A DNA stretch of 64,000 nt from Microbacterium sp. YJN-G. Its GTDB lineage: Bacteria; Actinomycetota; Actinomycetes; Actinomycetales; Microbacteriaceae. Shown in pieces: positions 25,494-35,234 of this stretch (its first letter is position 1; each line of letters begins with the position of its first letter). The translations under genes and the position numbers were made by a program. The stretch is from positions 2,108,001 through 2,172,000 of the forward strand of contig NZ_CP060402.1 in the NCBI RefSeq assembly GCF_015040615.1, given 5' to 3'. Under the pieces are notes generated by a model, which was not told the DNA's origin, ran no database searches, and saw only the letters and a list, made by a program, of their open reading frames with translations.

Positions 25494-28019
25494 TCAGTCG
25501 CGGATCGTGGCGGCGAAGCGCTCGGTCGCGACCGCGACACCGGCGAGCTTGGCCTCGGTGGCCTCGGCCGCGGTGAGCGTGCGGTCGGGTGCGCGGAACC
25601 GCAGCGCGAAGCTGAGGCTCTTCTGCCCCTCGCCGAGTCCCTCGCCGCGGTAGTCGTCAACCAGTCGCGCGGCCTCGAGCAGGTCGCCGGCGCCCTCGAC
25701 GAGCGCGGCGCGCACCTCGGATGCCGGGACCTCGACGCCCACGACCAGCGACACGTCCTGCGTGGCGGCGGGGAACGTCGACAGGGATGCCGCGACCACC
25801 CGGTCGCCTGCGAGCGTCAGCACGCGATCCAGATCGAGCTCGAGCACCACGGCGCGGCCCGGCAGATCGGCATCCGCCGAGACCTGCGGATGCAGTTCGC
25901 CGACGTAGCCGACCTCCTCGCCGCGCACCGACAGCACACCGGCACGGCCGGGATGCAGGGCGGCGCGGCTGGTCTGTGCGACGTCGATCTCGACGCCGGC
26001 GGCCACGCCGATCACGCGCACGGCATCCAGTGCATCACCCAGGCTCGCCGGCTGCGCCGGGCGCCCCGGCTGGCGGGGGGTCATGCTGCCCGTCAGCAGA
26101 ACGGCGACGTGACGCGGCTGCGGCGGGATCGACGCATTCAGCGCGGCGAGGGTCTCGTCGTCGGGACGCCGCCCCAGCGGCGGGATGAAGTCGGTGCCGT
26201 AGACCACACCCTGCTCGGGCGTGAACACGGAGCCGCTCTCGAAGATCGCGAGATCCACGAGACCGCGCGAGATGTTGCGGTGCGCGGTCTGCAGCAGGCC
26301 CGGAAGCAGCGAGCGGCGCAGGTACGGCGCCTGCCCGTCGAGCGGGTTGGCGAGGCGGATGCTGGGCAGCCGCTCCCCCGTGGCCGAGCCGTGCAGATCG
26401 TTCTGCTCCTCGGTCGTGAACGGGAACGCCGGGGTCTCGACGAACCCGGCGGCCGCCAGCGCGTCGGCGACGCGGCGGCGCCCCTGCTGCAGCGCGGTGT
26501 ACCCGCGGCCCGACGGCGGGGTGGGCAGCTCGGAGGGGATGCGGTCGAGCCCGTGGATGCGGGCGACCTCTTCGACGAGGGTCCACTTGTCGGTGAGGTC
26601 GGGACGCCAGCTCGGCGGGATGACGAACCAGCCATCGCCCTGCTCGGCTCCCGAGTCCGCCGAAGGGGTGATCTCGGCGCCGATCGTCTGCAGCGCACCG
26701 GTGATCTCATCGTCGGAGTAGTCGACGCCCACGACGCCCTGCGTGAACCCGCGGGGCAGGTCGATCCCGGGGATCTCCACCTCGGCGTACAGCGCACCGC
26801 CCTCGTCGGTCAGGGTGCCGCCGGCGAGTTCGACCATGAGGTCGGCCACGCGGCGGGCGGCGACGAACGGGATCAGCGGGTCGACACCGCGCTCGAAGCG
26901 CTTGGACGCTTCGCTGGGCAGCTTGTGCCTGCGTGCGGTGCGGGCGATCGTGACCGAGTCGAACACGGCCGCCTCGATGAGCACGTTGCGCGTGTCGTCG
27001 CTCATCTCGGTGGTGCCGCCGCCCATGACGCCGGCGAGGCCGATCGGGCCCGAGCCGTCGGTGATCAGCAGGTCCTCGACGTGCAGCGTGCGCTGCTGGC
27101 CGTCGAGCGTCGTCAGCCGCTCACCCTCGTGCGCGCGCCGGACGACGATGCCGCCCTGCAGCTTGTCGAGGTCGTAGCCGTGGATCGGGTTGCCGAGCTC
27201 GAGCATGACGTAGTTCGTGATGTCGATGAGCACGCCCAGCGAGCGCATGCCGGCCAGCGACAGGCGCGCGATCATCCACGGCGGCGTGGGGCGCGACGGA
27301 TCGACGTCGCGCACCACGCGCGCCACGAACTCGCGGGCGCCCGCGTTGCCGCGGATCGGATTGCGGTCGTCGACGCTGATCGCGAAGCCCGAGCCGGGCT
27401 GCAGCTCGGCGAAGTCGCGCTCGGCGGGGTCGCGGAACGCCGCGCCGGTGGCGTGCGAGTACTCACGGGCCACACCGCGCAGCGAGAACGCGTAGCCGCG
27501 GTCGGGCGTCACGTTGATCTCGACGGCGACGTCGTTCAGGTGCAGCAGCGCGATGGCATCCGTCCCGACCTCGGCATCGATGCCCAGTTCGGACAGGACC
27601 AGGATGCCGTTGTGCTCGTCACCGAGGCCCAGCTCGCGGGCCGAGGCGATCATGCCGTCGGAGACGTGGCCGTAGGTCTTGCGGGCCGCGATCGGGAACG
27701 GCCCCGGCAGCACCGAACCGGGCAGGGTCGCGACGATCCGGTCGCCCACGGCGAAGTTGCTCGCACCGCAGACGATGCCGCGGACGCCACCGTTCGAAGG
27801 GCCGACGTCGACCTGGCACCAGCGGATGGTCTTGCCGTTCTTCTGCGGCTCCTCCTCGAAGGAGAGCACCTCGCCGACCACGATCGGGCCGGAGATCTCG
27901 AAGCGGTGGATATCCTCCTCCTCGAATCCGACGGAGACGAGGGCGGCCAGCACCTCCTCCGGTGCGGCATCCGCCGCCACGTCGACGTACTCGCGCAGCC
28001 AGGAAAGCGGAACGCGCAT
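25494..28019 (-). CDS. pheT: Phenylalanyl-tRNA synthetase beta chain
   Basis: 841 residues, usual length for bacterial PheT. The N-terminus MRVPLSWLREYV is canonical; domains in order are the tRNA-binding EMAP-like domain (about 40-160), B3/B4 editing domain (about 210-400), B5 (about 415-490), the catalytic-like core and a C-terminal anticodon-binding FDX-ACB (about 745-841). ATG 28019 forms TGATG with the pheS stop; GTG 28022 one codon earlier is also possible. Repeat copy 2 follows the stop. Confidence 0.97.
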   Translation of the reverse strand: MRVPLSWLREYVDVAADAAPEEVLAALVSVGFEEEDIHRFEISGPIVVGEVLSFEEEPQKNGKTIRWCQVDVGPSNGGVRGIVCGASNFAVGDRIVATLPGSVLPGPFPIAARKTYGHVSDGMIASARELGLGDEHNGILVLSELGIDAEVGTDAIALLHLNDVAVEINVTPDRGYAFSLRGVAREYSHATGAAFRDPAERDFAELQPGSGFAISVDDRNPIRGNAGAREFVARVVRDVDPSRPTPPWMIARLSLAGMRSLGVLIDITNYVMLELGNPIHGYDLDKLQGGIVVRRAHEGERLTTLDGQQRTLHVEDLLITDGSGPIGLAGVMGGGTTEMSDDTRNVLIEAAVFDSVTIARTARRHKLPSEASKRFERGVDPLIPFVAARRVADLMVELAGGTLTDEGGALYAEVEIPGIDLPRGFTQGVVGVDYSDDEITGALQTIGAEITPSADSGAEQGDGWFVIPPSWRPDLTDKWTLVEEVARIHGLDRIPSELPTPPSGRGYTALQQGRRRVADALAAAGFVETPAFPFTTEEQNDLHGSATGERLPSIRLANPLDGQAPYLRRSLLPGLLQTAHRNISRGLVDLAIFESGSVFTPEQGVVYGTDFIPPLGRRPDDETLAALNASIPPQPRHVAVLLTGSMTPRQPGRPAQPASLGDALDAVRVIGVAAGVEIDVAQTSRAALHPGRAGVLSVRGEEVGYVGELHPQVSADADLPGRAVVLELDLDRVLTLAGDRVVAASLSTFPAATQDVSLVVGVEVPASEVRAALVEGAGDLLEAARLVDDYRGEGLGEGQKSLSFALRFRAPDRTLTAAEATEAKLAGVAVATERFAATIRD

Positions 28020-29077
28020 CACACCACCATCCCGAACTGCTCGCTGAAGCGCACATCGCCCTCGGCCATGTCGCGCATGTCCTGCACATCACTGCGGAAC
28101 ATCAGGGTCCGCTCGATCCCCATGCCGAACGCGAAGCCGCTGTACTCCTCGGGGTCGATCCCCGCCGCGCGCAGCACGTTCGGGTTCACCATGCCGCATC
28201 CGCCCCACTCGATCCAGCGCGCGCCGCCCTTGAAGGTCGGGTGCCACAGGTCGAGCTCAGCGGAGGGCTCGGTGAACGGGAAGTAGTTGGTGCGCAGGCG
28301 GGTCTTGGCCTCGGGGCCGAACATCTGCCGCGCGAAGTGGTCGAGGGTGCCCTTCAGGTGCGCCATCGTGATGCCCTTGTCGATGACGAGTCCCTCGAAC
28401 TGGCTGAACACCGGCAGGTGCGTCGCGTCGAACTCGTCGGTGCGGTACGTGCGGCCGGGGCACAGCACGTAGATCGGCACGTCGCGGTCGAGCATCGAGC
28501 GCACCTGGACGGGGCTGGTGTGCGTGCGCATCACCAGGTGCCGCGAGGTGGGGTCGACGTAGAAGGTGTCCTGCTCCTGACGGGCGGGGTGGTCGACGTC
28601 GAAGTTCAGCGCGTCGAAGTTGAACCACTCGTGCTCGAGCTCGGGTCCCTCCGCGATCTCCCAGCCCATTCCGACGAAGACGTCGCAGACCTGCTCCTGC
28701 AGGAGGGTCAGCGGATGCCGTGCACCGACGCGCGCGTGCGAGGCGACGGCCGTGATGTCGACCCGCTCGGCCTCCAGTCGCGCGGCGGTCTCGGCCTCGG
28801 CCAGCTCGCCCTCCTTGGCGGCGAGCGCCTGGGTGACCCGGCCCCGGCCCTGCCCGATGAGCTTGCCGAACGCGGCCTTGTGCTCGGGCGCGACCTGGCG
28901 CATGGAGGCGTTGAGCACCGCGAGGGGCGAGCCCTCGGCGACGTGCGCGGCACGGGCCGCCTTCAGCTGCGCGGTGTCGGCTGCGGCCTCGATCGCGGCG
29001 AGGGCTGCGGTGACCGCGGACTCCACCGCATCTGGTGTGATCTCTGCAGGCGAGGAGCTGGCTGGGATGTCTGACAC
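28019..29077 (-). CDS. pheS: Phenylalanyl-tRNA synthetase alpha chain
   Basis: 352 residues; catalytic subunit of the alpha2beta2 enzyme. N-terminal coiled coil (about 15-105), then class II motifs: HPARQEQDTFYV, RTHTSPVQVRSM, PGRTYRTDEFDATHLPVF and the C-terminal GFAFGMGIERTLM (motif 3). GTG 29077 has no ribosome site; TAGACT sits 8 nt upstream, so the transcript is near-leaderless. There is no room for a T-box or leader peptide in the gap to the next gene (about 120 nt). Confidence 0.97.
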   Translation of the reverse strand: MSDIPASSSPAEITPDAVESAVTAALAAIEAAADTAQLKAARAAHVAEGSPLAVLNASMRQVAPEHKAAFGKLIGQGRGRVTQALAAKEGELAEAETAARLEAERVDITAVASHARVGARHPLTLLQEQVCDVFVGMGWEIAEGPELEHEWFNFDALNFDVDHPARQEQDTFYVDPTSRHLVMRTHTSPVQVRSMLDRDVPIYVLCPGRTYRTDEFDATHLPVFSQFEGLVIDKGITMAHLKGTLDHFARQMFGPEAKTRLRTNYFPFTEPSAELDLWHPTFKGGARWIEWGGCGMVNPNVLRAAGIDPEEYSGFAFGMGIERTLMFRSDVQDMRDMAEGDVRFSEQFGMVV

Positions 29078-29085
29078 GAGAATCG

Positions 29086-29091
29086 AGTCTA
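29086..29091 (-). promoter_or_regulatory. -10 box TAGACT upstream of pheS
   Basis: TAGACT ends 8 nt before GTG 29077. Confidence 0.5.
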
Positions 29092-29197
29092 CCGGCGCGC
29101 ACCGACCCCGCTCGCGCGCCGACTCACACGGCATCCGGCCCTGCCGTCGGCGATAGGATCGGCGGCAACCGCGATGCATGACGACGGGAGCCCGACC

Positions 29198-30703
29198 ATG
29201 ACTGACCCGGCGATCCCCACGGCGCACAGCATCCCGCACGAGTCGGCGGTCGCGCCGTTCGTGCTGGCTATCGACATCGGCTCCGGATCCACGCGCGGAT
29301 GCCTGTACGACGCCTACGCGCGACCGATCAAGAAGCGCACCGTGACGGTGTCGCACATCTTCACCGAGGATGCCGACGGCACCGCCGAGATCGACGCCGA
29401 CCAGGTCGTCGCCGAGGCGGCCGAGGTCATCGACGGCGTCATCGCGGGCATCGGACCGGGACTCATCCGCGGCGTGGTGATGGACACGTTCGCCTCGTCA
29501 CTGATCTGCGTCGACGACAGCGGCGACGCGATCACCCCCTGCTACACCTACGCCGACTCGCGCCCGGCGGACCAGCTCGATCGCCTGCGGGCGAGCCTGG
29601 ACGAATCGGCGGTGCATCAGCGCACCGGCACCCGGCTGCACACCAGCTATCACGCGCCGAGGCTGCTGTGGCTGCAGGAGGAGCTGCCGGAGGTGTACGC
29701 CCGCACAGCCCGGTTCGTCTCCCTCGGCGAGTACGCGTTCGCGAAGCTGGCGGGTGTCGAGGGCGCCGCCACGTCGACGATGGCATGGGCGGGCATCCTC
29801 AACCGCCACACCTGCGAGCTGGATGACGAGCTGCTCGCCGCGGTCGGCGTCGACCGCTCGCGTTTCGCGCCGATCGTCGACCCCGACGAGCCGATCACCG
29901 ACGTGTCGCCCGAGGTCGCGCGGCGCTGGCCCGCCCTCGCCGGCGCCGCCTGGTTCCCGGCCGTGCCGGACGGCTTCGCCTCCAACATCGGAGTGGGTGC
30001 CGCCGATCCCGCCACCGCCGCCATGTCGGCCGCCACCTCGGGCGCGATCCGCGTGATCGTCGACGGGACGCCGGAATCGCTGCCGGACGGACTGTGGGCG
30101 TACCGGGTCTCGCGGTCCCAGTCGATCGTCGGCGGGGCGCTCAACGACGTCGGACGGGTCACGCTGTGGCTGCAGAGCACGCTCGCCCCGCTGACACCGG
30201 ACGAGATCGACGACGTGATGCGCGCCGAACCGGAGGAGGGCACCCCGCTGATGCTGCCCTTCCTGACCGGAGAGCGCTCGACGGGCTGGGCGGGCGATGC
30301 GCGCGCGGTGCTCACCGGCGTCTCCTCCTCGTCGGGTCCGCGTGAACTGTGGCGCGGCGCCGCCGAGGGCATCGCGATCTCCTATGCGCGGTTGTTCGAT
30401 CAGCTGCGCGAGGTGAGCCCCGGGATCACCCGGCTGATCGCCTCCGGAGGCGTATCGAGCACCTACCCCGGCTTCATGCAGGTGGTGGCGCAGGCGCTGG
30501 ACTTTCCCGTGCAGGTCGTCGAAGTCAAGCGCGTCACCATGCGGGGAGCCGCCGCGTTCGCGCTGTCGGTGCTGCAGCCGGGACGCCCACTGGCCACGGT
30601 CCCGGCGACGGCACTCACGGAACCGGATGCCGCGCAGCAGCCGTACTACGACCACCTGCGCCGGCGCTTCGCCGAGGCGTACCGGGCGAACGTCGCCGAT
30701 TGA
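29198..30703 (+). CDS. FGGY-family carbohydrate kinase (gluconokinase-like)
   Basis: 501 residues from ATG 29198, with GGGAG 7 nt upstream. The N-terminal phosphate loop DIGSGSTRGCLYD (about residues 24-36) and the second-domain GVGAADPATAAMSAATSGAIR and [13 protein letters not shown] blocks mark an ATP-dependent sugar kinase of the hexokinase/Hsp70/actin fold. LPFLTGERSTGW resembles gluconokinase/xylulokinase members. No transporter or sugar-catabolic gene is adjacent, so the sugar is unknown. Convergent with gluD. Confidence 0.85.
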   Translation: MTDPAIPTAHSIPHESAVAPFVLAIDIGSGSTRGCLYDAYARPIKKRTVTVSHIFTEDADGTAEIDADQVVAEAAEVIDGVIAGIGPGLIRGVVMDTFASSLICVDDSGDAITPCYTYADSRPADQLDRLRASLDESAVHQRTGTRLHTSYHAPRLLWLQEELPEVYARTARFVSLGEYAFAKLAGVEGAATSTMAWAGILNRHTCELDDELLAAVGVDRSRFAPIVDPDEPITDVSPEVARRWPALAGAAWFPAVPDGFASNIGVGAADPATAAMSAATSGAIRVIVDGTPESLPDGLWAYRVSRSQSIVGGALNDVGRVTLWLQSTLAPLTPDEIDDVMRAEPEEGTPLMLPFLTGERSTGWAGDARAVLTGVSSSSGPRELWRGAAEGIAISYARLFDQLREVSPGITRLIASGGVSSTYPGFMQVVAQALDFPVQVVEVKRVTMRGAAAFALSVLQPGRPLATVPATALTEPDAAQQPYYDHLRRRFAEAYRANVAD

Positions 30704-30721
30704 TGAGGCCGGACGGTCCGA

Positions 30722-31642
30722 TCAATGGCCGTTCGAGTCGCGCCTGCGCCCGCCACGTCGCTGCATGGCGATGACCTCGGTCACCGTGGACCCGTCGTGC
30801 GCGCGCGGATCGGCGGCAGCATCCGGGGTGTAGCCCTTCAGCTTCGGCGAGTGCCGGGTGCGGATCTCCAGCCACTTCGCGACGCCGGCGAGGATCAGGC
30901 AGAGCAGGATGTAGATGCCGCCGATCACGAACGCGGACTGCAGGATCGGGCGCCCCTGCTGCGAACTGAGCAGCTTGGCGTAGTAGAGCAGTTCGGGGTA
31001 GGTGATGATGAACCCGAGCGCGGTGTCCTTCAGCGTGACGACCAGCTGCGCGACGATCACCGGCAGCATGGCGCGGATCGCCTGCGGCAGCAGGATCAGC
31101 CGCATGACGCCGCTCTTGCGCAGGCCGATCGCGTAGCCGGCCTCCTTCTGCCCCTTCGGCAGCGCCTCGATGCCGGCGCGCAGCACCTCGGCGAGCACGG
31201 AGCCGTTGTAGACCATGAGCGCGAGGACGACAGCCCAGTACGGGTCCATCTTGACGCCCACGACCGGCAGTCCGTAATACAGCAGCATCATGAACACCAG
31301 CACAGGCACCGCACGGAACAGCTCGGTGATGACCGCGACGGGGACGCGCACCCAGGCGTGATCGGAGAGCCGGCCGATGGCCAGCACGAAGCCGAGCACG
31401 AGGCTCAGCACACCTGCCAGCGCGAACGCGCCGAGTGTCCGGCCCAGTGCCTCGAAGATGCTCATCCACACGTTCGTGAACGTGAAGACGTACCACTTCT
31501 GCGGCTCGAACTGTCCCGTCACGAACATGCGGTACAGGACGAAGCCGATCGCCGCGAGCACCACCAGGACGGTGAGCACCGCGAGGATGCGGTTGCGGGC
31601 GATCGCCCGCGGGCCGGGGACGTCGTACAGCACCGAGCTCAT
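30722..31642 (-). CDS. gluD: Glutamate-type amino-acid ABC transporter permease
   Basis: 306 residues. About five membrane helices and the permease EAA loop (EAGYAIGLRKSGVMRLILLPQ). The C-terminal ~40 residues are cytoplasmic, ending in an Arg-rich stretch. ATG 31642 overlaps the gluC stop as ATGA. Its operon order gluA-gluB-gluC-gluD matches the glutamate importer of corynebacteria; a different polar amino acid is possible. Confidence 0.9.
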   Translation of the reverse strand: MSSVLYDVPGPRAIARNRILAVLTVLVVLAAIGFVLYRMFVTGQFEPQKWYVFTFTNVWMSIFEALGRTLGAFALAGVLSLVLGFVLAIGRLSDHAWVRVPVAVITELFRAVPVLVFMMLLYYGLPVVGVKMDPYWAVVLALMVYNGSVLAEVLRAGIEALPKGQKEAGYAIGLRKSGVMRLILLPQAIRAMLPVIVAQLVVTLKDTALGFIITYPELLYYAKLLSSQQGRPILQSAFVIGGIYILLCLILAGVAKWLEIRTRHSPKLKGYTPDAAADPRAHDGSTVTEVIAMQRRGGRRRDSNGH

Positions 31643-32295
31643 CGTGCGATCCTCCATCGGTTCTCGAGATACCGCTGCACGCCGCTCATGGCCATGACCA
31701 GCACGACGAACACGACGGCGACCCAGAGCAGCACTTCCATCGGGTTGCCAGGCCGGTCGGGTGCATCGTTGATCGTGGCGCGCAGCGCGGCCAGCTCCGC
31801 GATGGAGAAGCCGGCTGCAACCGTCGTGTTCTTCAGCAGGGCGATGAACACGCTCATCATCGGCGGCACGACCGAGCGGAAGGCCTGCGGCAGGATGACG
31901 AGCGTCATCACCTGACCGAACGGCAGGCCGATCGCACGGGCGGCCTCGGCCTGCCCGACGTGCACGGTGTTGATCCCGGCGCGCAGCACCTCGGCGACGT
32001 AGGTCGCCGTGTAGATGCCGATCGCGAGGATGCCGAGAACGGTGTTGCCCAGCTCCGGCAGCCCGAGCTGCGGGTAGCCGAAGACGAAGAAGAAGAAGAC
32101 GAGGGTGAGCGGGGTGTTGCGGATGATGTTCACGTAGGCGGTGCCCACGGCCCGCGCGATCGGCACCGGCGAGACGCGCATGGCGCCGACGATGATGCCG
32201 AGCACCAGCGCGATGACGCCGCCGACGAAGAACACCAGCAGAGTGTTCCCGATGGCGTCGCCCCACAGGTCGAGGTTCCCGAAGATGACGTCCAC
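31639..32295 (-). CDS. gluC: Glutamate-type amino-acid ABC transporter permease
   Basis: 218 residues. Hydrophobic helices at about 20-40, 60-75, 85-105 and 190-208, with the EAA motif EAARAIGLPFGQVMTLVILP near 135-155 that docks to the ATPase GluA. A typical polar amino-acid permease of the HisMQ type. Preceded by a strong hairpin (32321-32353) after gluB. Confidence 0.9.
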   Translation of the reverse strand: MDVIFGNLDLWGDAIGNTLLVFFVGGVIALVLGIIVGAMRVSPVPIARAVGTAYVNIIRNTPLTLVFFFFVFGYPQLGLPELGNTVLGILAIGIYTATYVAEVLRAGINTVHVGQAEAARAIGLPFGQVMTLVILPQAFRSVVPPMMSVFIALLKNTTVAAGFSIAELAALRATINDAPDRPGNPMEVLLWVAVVFVVLVMAMSGVQRYLENRWRIAR

Positions 32296-32320
32296 GCCAC
32301 CCTCCCCTTCTCAGGCTGTC

Positions 32321-32353
32321 CCGGGGCGGCCCGGTCGTGCCGGACCGCCCCGG
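32321..32353 (-). terminator. Intra-operon hairpin between gluB and gluC
   Basis: GC-rich imperfect stem CCGGGGCGGCCCGG with CCGGACCGCCCCGG (14 bp, one mismatch) and a 5-nt loop. Such stems behind binding-protein genes usually protect the upstream mRNA or stop a part of transcripts so that the binding protein exceeds the permeases. No T-run follows. Confidence 0.6.
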
Positions 32354-32360
32354 AGGATGA

Positions 32361-33272
32361 TCAGTACGCGTCGACCTGCGGCTGGTCGACCTTGATCCCG
32401 GACGAGCCGAGGTTCTTGTCGAAGATCGCCTGCCAGGTGTCGCCGCCCTCGGTGAAGAGGTCGTTGATGTGCGCACGCAGCGCGTCATCGCCCTTCGTCA
32501 GGCCGACGCCGTAGCGCTCCTCGGTGAACAGGCCGCCGGTGACCTTGAGCTCGTCGGGGTACTGGGCCGCGTAGCCGATCAGGATCGCCTGGTCGGTGGT
32601 GACAGCGTCGACCTTGCCGTCGAGCAGGTCCTGCACGCAGGCGGAGTACAGGTCGTACTCCTGCGTCTGGATCTCGGGGAAGTTGGCCTTGATGTTCTGG
32701 ATCGGCGTGGAGCCGGTCGCCGAGCAGACCTTCTTGCCGTTGAAGTCCTCGAGCTTGTCGGCCTCGGGTGCGTCCTTCGCGACGAGCAGTCCCTGCCCGG
32801 TGATGAAGTAGGGACCGGCGAAGTCGATCTGCTCCTTGCGCTTGTCGTTGATCGAGTAGGTGCCGACGTAGTAGTCGATGTCGCCGTTCACGATCGCCTG
32901 CTCGCGGTTGGCCGAGGCGATCGGCTTGTACTCGATCTGGTCGTCGCCGAAGCCGAGCGAGGCGGCGATCCAGCGTGCGATGTCGATGTCGAAACCGCTG
33001 CGCTCACCGGTGGTCGCGTCGAGGTAGCCCAGACCCGGCTGATCCTCCTTGACGCCGATGATCACGCCGTCGCGCTCGGTCATCGCCTCGAATGTGGGGC
33101 TGCCGTCGAGCGAGACGTCCTCGGCGACCTCGAACAGCGGCTTGTCGCCGCCGTCACCGCCGTCGCCGGTGCCGCCGCCCGGCGTCGCGGGGCTGCCGCT
33201 GTTGCAGGCGGTGAGGGCGAGCAGTGCCGCCGCGCCGATTCCGATACCTGCGAGTGCTCGTGTGCGTCGCAT
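32361..33272 (-). CDS. gluB: Glutamate-binding lipoprotein
   Basis: 303 residues. Signal peptide of type II: MRRTRALAGIGIGAAALLALTAC with the lipobox LTAC, so Cys23 is lipidated and the protein faces outside. A Gly/Asp-rich linker follows (about 28-45), then a two-lobe periplasmic-binding fold (SGFDIDIARWIAASLG, DYYVGTYSINDKRKEQIDFA). ATG 33272 has GAAGGAG 6 nt upstream. Between gluA and gluC, it is the ligand-binding part of GluABCD. Confidence 0.93.
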   Translation of the reverse strand: MRRTRALAGIGIGAAALLALTACNSGSPATPGGGTGDGGDGGDKPLFEVAEDVSLDGSPTFEAMTERDGVIIGVKEDQPGLGYLDATTGERSGFDIDIARWIAASLGFGDDQIEYKPIASANREQAIVNGDIDYYVGTYSINDKRKEQIDFAGPYFITGQGLLVAKDAPEADKLEDFNGKKVCSATGSTPIQNIKANFPEIQTQEYDLYSACVQDLLDGKVDAVTTDQAILIGYAAQYPDELKVTGGLFTEERYGVGLTKGDDALRAHINDLFTEGGDTWQAIFDKNLGSSGIKVDQPQVDAY

Positions 33273-33315
33273 GTCCGTCTCCTTCTTGTGCTGTGATGCG
33301 GATGGTTCAGGGATG

Positions 33316-34062
<747 letters not shown>

Positions 34063-34153
34063 GCTGTCTCCTTCGGGACGGGTGATCCGACGGAGCCGCG
34101 CCTTGTGGCCGTGCGCGATGTCAAAGGTCTCCGTCGAATCCACTGATCGCTTC

Positions 34154-34229
34154 AGGATATGCACGCGGTGATGGCCGGGCCAGTCCCTTGAGTGTTTCTT
34201 GAGTGTGCCGGAGTGTTTCTTGAGTGTGC
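34154..34229 (-). promoter_or_regulatory. gluABCD promoter candidate with four phased CACTC repeats
   Basis: -10 candidate TATCCT at 34159-34154 (estimated start about 34147). Upstream on the minus strand CACTC occurs at 34190, 34201, 34211 and 34222 (left ends), spaced 11, 10 and 11 bp, within a 19-bp direct repeat (34190-34208 and 34211-34229). That places them at about -43 to -80, on one face of the helix, as for response-regulator sites. No good -35 hexamer is present, in line with activation. Confidence 0.5.
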
Positions 34230-34235
34230 GGACGC

Positions 34236-35234
34236 TCAGCCGTGCGCGCCGCGGTAGTACTCCGCTGCGCCGGGATGCAGCTGGATGGGATCGGTGAAGA
34301 TCGCCAGGCGCCGATCCAGGAGGGCTGCCGCCGGCACCTCGCGGGCGATCTCGGTGCGCGAGGAGAACAGCACTGTCAGCACGTCGCGGATGAGCCCGTC
34401 GGGGGCGTCGGCCGAGGTGACGAGGTAGTTCGGCACGGTCATCGCGGCGGTGGGCTGGTCACCGCCGTAGGCTCCCACCGGGAATTCGGCCTCACGGTAG
34501 GAACCGGCGTGGGCCAGGCCCGCCCGCTCGACAGCATCCGCATCGATCGAGAGCAGCCGGATCTCGACCTCTGCGGCGAGCCTCTCGATCCCCGGCGTCG
34601 GCAGTCCGCCGACCCAGAAGAACGCGTCGATCCGCCGTCCGGTCAGAGCGGCGATCGAGGCGTCCAGGCCGAGTCGGTGATCATCGACGGTCGACTCGTC
34701 GACGCCGGAGGCCGCCAGCACCCGCCGTGCGACCACGCTCACTCCCGAGCCGGTCGCGCCGAGTGAGAGGCGACGGCCCGCGAGGTCAGAGATGTGGCGG
34801 ATGCCGGAGTCGTCGCGCACGACGACGTGCACGTACTCGTCGTACAGACGCGCCACCGCGCGGATCGGCAGCGGACTACCGAACTCACCGGCCCCGGCGA
34901 CCGCGTCGGCGACGACATCGCTCTGGGCGAAGCCCAGCTGTGCCTCGCCCGCGGCGATCCGGCGCAGATTGTCGACTGAGCCGTTCGTCTCGATGAAGCG
35001 GACGTCGGCGTCGAAGTCATCGGAGAGCTTCTGCACCAACTGCTGACCATAGTCGTAGTACACGCCGGTGACGCTTCCGCCTGCGAGGCGGAAGGGTTCG
35101 CCCGCCCACTCCGGGTGCACCGGTGCGCATCCGGAAGCCAGCAGCAGAGCGGCCGTGACGAGGGTCGCCCAGGCACTCCGGCCCGGCCACCGCAGCGGTC
35201 GCCACGGCTTCACGCGGTGCCGGCGCGTGCTCAT
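34236..35234 (-). CDS. TAXI-family solute-binding lipoprotein
   Basis: 332 residues. A hydrophobic helix and lipobox (LLASGCAPV, Cys36) after a basic start. The binding fold begins [23 protein letters not shown], the signature of TAXI proteins (TRAP-transporter associated extracytoplasmic immunogenic). TRAP membrane subunits are absent in the window; instead the gene overlaps the histidine kinase gene upstream as ATGA. It may therefore be the extracellular sensing partner of the kinase rather than part of a transporter. Ligands of related proteins include glutamate and other carboxylates. Confidence 0.85.
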   Translation of the reverse strand: MSTRRHRVKPWRPLRWPGRSAWATLVTAALLLASGCAPVHPEWAGEPFRLAGGSVTGVYYDYGQQLVQKLSDDFDADVRFIETNGSVDNLRRIAAGEAQLGFAQSDVVADAVAGAGEFGSPLPIRAVARLYDEYVHVVVRDDSGIRHISDLAGRRLSLGATGSGVSVVARRVLAASGVDESTVDDHRLGLDASIAALTGRRIDAFFWVGGLPTPGIERLAAEVEIRLLSIDADAVERAGLAHAGSYREAEFPVGAYGGDQPTAAMTVPNYLVTSADAPDGLIRDVLTVLFSSRTEIAREVPAAALLDRRLAIFTDPIQLHPGAAEYYRGAHG

